Made by a program: the position numbers and the translations under genes
Notes under the pieces: model-generated
Told to the model about the DNA's origin: nothing
The model's database searches: none
The model's input: only the letters and a program-made list of their open reading frames with translations
NCBI GenBank assembly: GCA_050331695.1
Contig: JBHJGP010000022.1
Span: 41,043 to 105,042, forward strand
Direction of reading: 5' to 3'
Source: JBHJGP01 sp050331695
GTDB lineage: Bacteria > Pseudomonadota > Alphaproteobacteria > Geminicoccales > Geminicoccaceae
DNA length: 64,000 nt
Shown: positions 60,033 to 64,000 of the stretch, piece by piece
Position numbering within the stretch: the stretch's first letter is position 1
Layout: each line of letters opens with the position of its first letter

Positions 60033-61008
60033 CTGGCGGGGCTCGACGGAGCTTTGGCTGGCCCTCGTCATGGCCGCTTTATGCCTGTTTTTGGCGCTGG
60101 CGACCGATACGTTCTGGACGCTCACCAACGCTTTCGACCTTCTCAACACCAGCGCGGTCAATGTGATTTTCGCCGTCGGCCTCCTGGTGGTGCTGCTCGC
60201 CGGCGGCATCGACATCTCGTTCGCCGTCGCCGCGTCCGTGGTCCAGTATTTGACCGCGGTCGCGGTCATGGAGCTGGGCGGCGGCAATTGGCTTGTTGGC
60301 CTGCTCGTCGCCATGATCGCCGGTTTCGCCCTAGGCGCAATCAACGCGGCGCTGGTCTACTATTTCCGGATCATCTCGATCGTCGTCACAATCGCCACGT
60401 TCAACGTTTTCTTCGGCTTTCTCATGTTCTTCACGCGGGGCGTGTCGATCTACAATCTGCCGGACTGGTGGCTGAACCGGCTGATCTTTTTCGAATATGA
60501 GACCGCGGCCGGCGACTTTCTCGAGATCCGGCTGCCGGCGGTGGTCATGGTCGTGATGATCGCCAGCACCTGGCTCTTAGTGAACAAGCTCACCTGGGGG
60601 CGCCAGCTCCGGGCCATGGGCGACAATCCGGAAGCTGCCAGACGGGTCGGCATCAATCTCGCGGCGATGCATTTCCTGGCCTATGGCTGGCTGGGCTTAT
60701 GCGCCGGCGTCGGCGGCCTGATGCAGGCCCACTACGTCCAGGAAGTGGTGCCGAACGCGCTATACGGCCGGGAGCTCGACGTTCTTGCGGCGGTGGTTCT
60801 CGGCGGCGCTAGGCTCGGCGGGGGGCGGGGCACGGTGATCGGCACCATTTTGGGGGTGGCGCTGGTCGCCATCACTGAGAATGGCCTCAATCTCCTCGGC
60901 GTCTCCCCTTACGCTTTCAAGATGGTGGTCGGCGCGATCATTCTGGTCGCGGTCACCGCCAGCAATCTGCAGGCGGACGGCGTGCTGGGCCGCTGGAAAC
61001 GAACGTGA
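60025..61008 (+). CDS. Sugar ABC importer permease 1, RbsC type
   Basis: This 327-residue membrane protein has RbsC/YtfT-like features: NTSAVNVIFAVGLLVVLLAG, GGIDISFAVAASVVQYLTAV, MGDNPEAARRVGINLAAMHF and the closing LDVLAAVVLGGARLGGGRGT. About eight to ten hydrophobic segments are visible. It overlaps the ATPase gene by 8 bases and permease 2 by 4 (GTGA). Two non-identical permeases suggest a heterodimeric channel, as in YtfT-YjfF or LsrC-LsrD. Confidence 0.92.
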   Translation: MADWRGSTELWLALVMAALCLFLALATDTFWTLTNAFDLLNTSAVNVIFAVGLLVVLLAGGIDISFAVAASVVQYLTAVAVMELGGGNWLVGLLVAMIAGFALGAINAALVYYFRIISIVVTIATFNVFFGFLMFFTRGVSIYNLPDWWLNRLIFFEYETAAGDFLEIRLPAVVMVVMIASTWLLVNKLTWGRQLRAMGDNPEAARRVGINLAAMHFLAYGWLGLCAGVGGLMQAHYVQEVVPNALYGRELDVLAAVVLGGARLGGGRGTVIGTILGVALVAITENGLNLLGVSPYAFKMVVGAIILVAVTASNLQADGVLGRWKRT

Positions 61009-61988
61009 GCGGCCTGATCAAGGGGGCCCGGGGCGAGATCGTTGGCCTGCTCGTCCTGCTCGCCCTGGTGGTCGCCTTGTTCGGGCTGACCACGCCCCGT
61101 TTTTGGGGGTTCGGCACGTTTCAGTCGATGGCGTTCCAGCTTCCGGAGCTGGGTCTGTTGACCCTCGCCATGTTGATCCCGATCCTTTCCGGCGGGCTCA
61201 ATCTGGCGATCACCTTCCAGGCCAATATCTGCGCGCTGGCACTCGCCGCCACGCTCCAGGCCCTGGGCGGGCCCGACGCCGGCGGGATGGCCTTCTTTGC
61301 AGGCGTCATCGCGGCGCTCGCCGTCGGTGTCGGCACCGGTTTCGCCATGGGCACGATTGTCGCACGAACCGGCGCTCACCCGATCCTGGTCTCGCTGGGC
61401 TTCATGATCTTTCTGCGCGGCATCGGCGAATACCTCACCAGAGGCGGCGACGTGTCAGGTTTTCCGCCCTTTGTCGCCACCCTCGGCCATGGCGCGCTGT
61501 TCGGTCTGCCGATCCCGCTCATTCTGTTCGGGCTATGCGCGCTGGCCTGGCAGGTTCTGCTGCGCCAGACCCGGCTCGGCTTCTCGATCCACATGGTCGG
61601 CTCGAACGTCGAGGCCAGCCACTACGCCGCGATCGACACGAGGCGCGTGCTGACCCTGGTCTACACGCTTTCAGGCCTGATGTGCGCGATTGCGGGCATC
61701 ATCATGGCGGCGCGCTTCAACTCGGTGCGGGTCGGCCACGGCGAAGCCTATCTCCTGATCACCGTTCTCGCCTGTTTCCTGGGTGGAGTCGATCCGTTCG
61801 GCGGCTTCGGTCGGACCATCTCCGTGGTCCTCGCGTTGGTCATTCTCCAGGTCATCTCAACCGGCCTCAACCTGCTGGGCGCCAACCAGCATCTTGCGAC
61901 CGGGCTCTGGGGCGCCTTTTTGATCCTGGTGATGGTGTTTCGCTGGCTTTTGCGGCGCTATCTCATTCGCGGCTCGCCCAACGTCTAG
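61005..61988 (+). CDS. Sugar ABC importer permease 2, YjfF/LsrD type
   Basis: This 327-residue permease starts at GTG 61005 inside the permease 1 stop. It shows LPELGLLTLAMLIPILSGGL, NLAITFQANICALALAATLQ, GSNVEASHYAAIDTRRVLTL and GVDPFGGFGRTISVVLALVI. It lacks strong similarity to permease 1, so the pair is not a recent duplication. The aldose epimerase gene starts 64 bases downstream. Confidence 0.91.
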   Translation: MSGLIKGARGEIVGLLVLLALVVALFGLTTPRFWGFGTFQSMAFQLPELGLLTLAMLIPILSGGLNLAITFQANICALALAATLQALGGPDAGGMAFFAGVIAALAVGVGTGFAMGTIVARTGAHPILVSLGFMIFLRGIGEYLTRGGDVSGFPPFVATLGHGALFGLPIPLILFGLCALAWQVLLRQTRLGFSIHMVGSNVEASHYAAIDTRRVLTLVYTLSGLMCAIAGIIMAARFNSVRVGHGEAYLLITVLACFLGGVDPFGGFGRTISVVLALVILQVISTGLNLLGANQHLATGLWGAFLILVMVFRWLLRRYLIRGSPNV

Positions 61989-62052
61989 CGACATGGCAAC
62001 GTGAGATTTGCGGCGGCAGCGTCGGAACCCGCCGAGACCAAAGGGGCATAGT

Positions 62053-63126
62053 GTGGTGGCGAAGGTGGTCGAGAGCGACTTTGGCAGCTTGTCTGACGGA
62101 CGCGCTGTCAAACTGTACCAGGTGACAAACAACGGCGGCGCGTCGGTGGCGATCACCGATCTGGGTGCCATCATCACCAGCCTGAAGGTTCCCGGTTCTG
62201 ACGGCGAGCTCGCGGACGTGGTCCTCGGTTTCGACAGCGCCCAGCCCTACCTCACGGACAGCCCTTTCTTCGGCGCGATTGTCGGCCGCTTTGCGAACCG
62301 CATCGCCAAGGGGCGGTTCACGCTGGATGGCACGGATCATCAGCTGGCCACCAATCAAGGCGGCAACCACCTGCACGGCGGCGAGGTCGGTTTCGACAAA
62401 CGGGTCTGGCGGGGCGAAGCCTTGGAAACCGCCGAAGGGCCGGGCGTCCGTTTCAGCCATTTCAGCGAGGACGGTGATCAGCACTATCCGGGACGTCTGG
62501 AGGTTGCCGTTCGCTACTACTGGACCGACGACGCCCGTTTGATCGTCGACTACCATGCCGTCACCGACGCGCCGACAATCCTCAATCTGACCCAGCACAG
62601 CTACTTCAACCTCGGCGGTCACGATGCCGGGTCCATCCTGGACCATAACCTGCAAATCAACGCGGACGCTTACACGCCCGTGGACACCACGCTGCTCCCC
62701 ACCGGCGAGATCGCGCCCGTCGGCGGCACGCCGATCGATTTTCGTGCGCCCAAACGGATCGGTGACGACATCGACGCGAACCACCCGCAGATCGCCATCG
62801 GCAAAGGTTTCGACCACAATATGGTGCTTCGGGAGAGGTTCGAGCCCGGCGACGTCCGCCTGGCGGCGATCCTCGTCGATCCCCGGTCCGGACGGCGAAT
62901 GGAGATCGCCACGGATCAACCGGGAGCCCAACTCTACACCGCCAATAATCTCGGCGGCGCGGTCCCGGCGAAAGACGGCGCAAGCTATCAGGCGAGGTCC
63001 GCGATCTGCTTCGAGACCCAGCATTTCCCCGATTCGCCCAATCACCCGCACTTTCCGTCAACCCGTCTAAACCCGGGTGAGACCTTCGAGAGCCGGACGA
63101 TCTTTTCGTTCTCCGCGGACCGCTGA
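62053..63126 (+). CDS. Aldose 1-epimerase
   Basis: This 357-residue enzyme interconverts alpha and beta anomers of sugars before phosphorylation or oxidation. The GalM signatures are GAIVGRFANRIAKGRFTLDG, NHLHGGEVGFDKRVW, TLNLTQHSYFNLGGH-type text (here ILNLTQHSYFNLGGHDAGS), the KGFDHNMVL site and FETQHFPDSPNHPHFPSTRL with the catalytic Glu. The GTG at 62053 has AAGGGG 6 bases upstream; the longer frame to 62008 has no start site. It closes the sugar importer operon. Confidence 0.93.
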   Translation: MVAKVVESDFGSLSDGRAVKLYQVTNNGGASVAITDLGAIITSLKVPGSDGELADVVLGFDSAQPYLTDSPFFGAIVGRFANRIAKGRFTLDGTDHQLATNQGGNHLHGGEVGFDKRVWRGEALETAEGPGVRFSHFSEDGDQHYPGRLEVAVRYYWTDDARLIVDYHAVTDAPTILNLTQHSYFNLGGHDAGSILDHNLQINADAYTPVDTTLLPTGEIAPVGGTPIDFRAPKRIGDDIDANHPQIAIGKGFDHNMVLRERFEPGDVRLAAILVDPRSGRRMEIATDQPGAQLYTANNLGGAVPAKDGASYQARSAICFETQHFPDSPNHPHFPSTRLNPGETFESRTIFSFSADR

Positions 63127-63344
63127 AAGGGCCGGCCACTCGCGTTCCAGCTAGGCGCCCATAGCCGGATGAACGCCCGGCACGCGATGCGTGCCCACTA
63201 GCACATGCCTATGCTGCGGATCACTGACTGCAGATTGGCGCTCGCGTCTCTTCGAACCACTGATCGCATCAACGATCGCCCCTGAGGGCGGCGCTGCATG
63301 CATCGGGTTTTGGTTGCGTTTGGCCTTTTCATCCGGAGGTCCGC

Positions 63345-64000
63345 GTGAGCACGGTTCGAGCCACGATTTTGTCACTGACCTCGCTTCGCGGCGTGGCCGC
63401 GTTGGTCGTCATGGCCTACCACATGCGTCAGGTCTGGAACGAGGCCTACGGCCTGGATAGCCTCACGCCGGCCATCGAGCGAGGCTATCTCTGGGTCGAT
63501 TTCTTCTTCATCCTCAGCGGTTTCATCATGGCGTACGTCTACGGCGAAACCCTGATGAACCGGCAAGGCGGATAGCCGCTCCGCGAGTTCTTCGTGGCCC
63601 GCCTAGCGCGGATCTATCCCCTTCATATCGTGACCTTCCTCATCGTCGTGGCCCTGGAGGGCTTGGCCTACGGCTACAGCCAGAACGTCGGCTCAGGCGC
63701 CTATTTCTTCTTCCAGGACGAAAACACGCCCTTCTCCCTGATTACCTCACCACTTCTCATGAGCGCCTGGGGATTTCACGAGAGTTCGCCCTGGAACGCC
63801 CCGGCCTGGTCGATCAGCGCGGAGGCTGCGGCCTATCTGATCTTCCCCCTGTTGGCCGTCCCCCTTTTGTTGCGCCAGCGTTCAGGAGCAGCCGATCTGC
63901 AGACGCCATCGCTTACGCTCTACAAGGTGTAGCGGCCGATCAATGTATCGCTCCACATCTATCCCGATATCGCGGTGCTAAGTTGCCTGGCTGGCTTCTA
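63345..64000 (+). pseudogene. OafA-type acyltransferase, partial, with two in-frame amber codons
   Basis: The frame encodes the N-terminal part of an acyltransferase-3 family membrane protein that adds acyl groups to surface sugars or lipids. Family elements are TSLRGVAALVVMAYHMRQVW, YLWVDFFFILSGFIMAYVY, ARLARIYPLHIVTFLIVVAL, WSISAEAAAYLIFPLLAVPL and, beyond the second stop, LHIYPDIAVLSCLAGF. Codons 77 (63573-63575) and 196 (63930-63932) are both TAG, and the frame and motif order stay intact around each. GTG 63345 has GGAGGT upstream. The gene continues past the right edge. Confidence 0.82.

Noticed and set aside
58899..60344. 481-residue minus-strand frame over the sugar ATPase
   Set aside because: The ATPase motifs are on the plus strand; the antisense frame is compositional.
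27422..64000. Reassignment of TAG to an amino acid in this organism
   Set aside because: TAG ends many normal genes in the window, for example the VOC, cyclase-family, lipoprotein, Slam-like, BKACE and PqiC-like genes, and one internal stop is TAA. The data do not support a general recoding.
1..64000. CRISPR arrays or long tandem repeats
   Set aside because: None was seen on reading the sequence; no repeat-spacer regularity is present.

Overview
The window reads as chromosomal DNA of a high-GC alphaproteobacterium, probably Rhodospirillales-like. The reasons are the sdhB type, an olsB-olsA ornithine-lipid pair, ExoD, a PqiC-type lipoprotein, Tat-type signal sequences on solute-binding proteins, and dense genes with many 4-base ATGA or TGATG overlaps. 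The taxonomy is inference. No CRISPR array, prophage or complete insertion sequence is visible. One tRNA gene, tRNA-Glu(UUC), lies at 29299-29373.

Layout. 1-6.4 kb: end of sdhA, sdhB with a terminator, a small AT-richer VOC gene, a coupled pair (NdpA-like nucleoid protein plus membrane protein), a Bcr/CflA-type MFS pump and a PRC-barrel protein. 6.4-8.4 kb: a compact three-gene unit built on an ExbB/TolQ-type proton channel. 8.6-16.9 kb: esterase, ExoD, olsBA, a Rossmann/SAF oxidoreductase, EamA transporter, chorismate mutase, rhodanese, YdcF protein and a lipoprotein. 17-24.3 kb: a secreted or periplasmic set made of a Tat cyclase-family hydrolase, a caspase-SH3-FGE fusion with a DUF4384 protein and a small partner, and a lipoprotein next to a Slam-like outer-membrane barrel. 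24.3-29.4 kb: glmS, an ADP-ribosylglycohydrolase-family gene, recJ and the tRNA. 29.6-34.4 kb: a four-gene Opp/Nik-type ABC importer with a Zur-like palindrome in its promoter. 34.7-41.3 kb: LysR, MscS, unknown proteins, MltC-like transglycosylase and pirin.

41.4-51.8 kb is a coherent catabolic cluster: divergent LysR, maleylacetate reductase, a complete Liv-type ABC importer, a TfdB-like phenol hydroxylase, hydroxyquinol 1,2-dioxygenase and a BKACE (DUF849) enzyme. Together they suggest uptake of a resorcinol-like aromatic, conversion through hydroxyquinol and maleylacetate to 3-oxoadipate, then cleavage by the BKACE. 51.8-63.1 kb holds a sugar region: TIM-barrel epimerase, Gfo/Idh/MocA dehydrogenase, HxlR regulator, an ABC importer with two different permeases, and aldose 1-epimerase. 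An OafA-type acyltransferase runs off the right edge.

The most unusual property is that five otherwise intact genes carry isolated in-frame stop codons with no frameshift: recJ, a LysR gene, the phenol hydroxylase, the Gfo/Idh dehydrogenase and the acyltransferase (two stops). Five of the six stops are TAG and one is TAA. TAG also ends many normal genes here, so simple reassignment is not supported. Sequencing error, recent gene decay and occasional suppression remain open. The best candidates for undescribed biology are the ExbB plus ExbD/DUF2135-like plus third-protein unit, the NdpA-like/membrane-protein pair and the extracytoplasmic caspase module.
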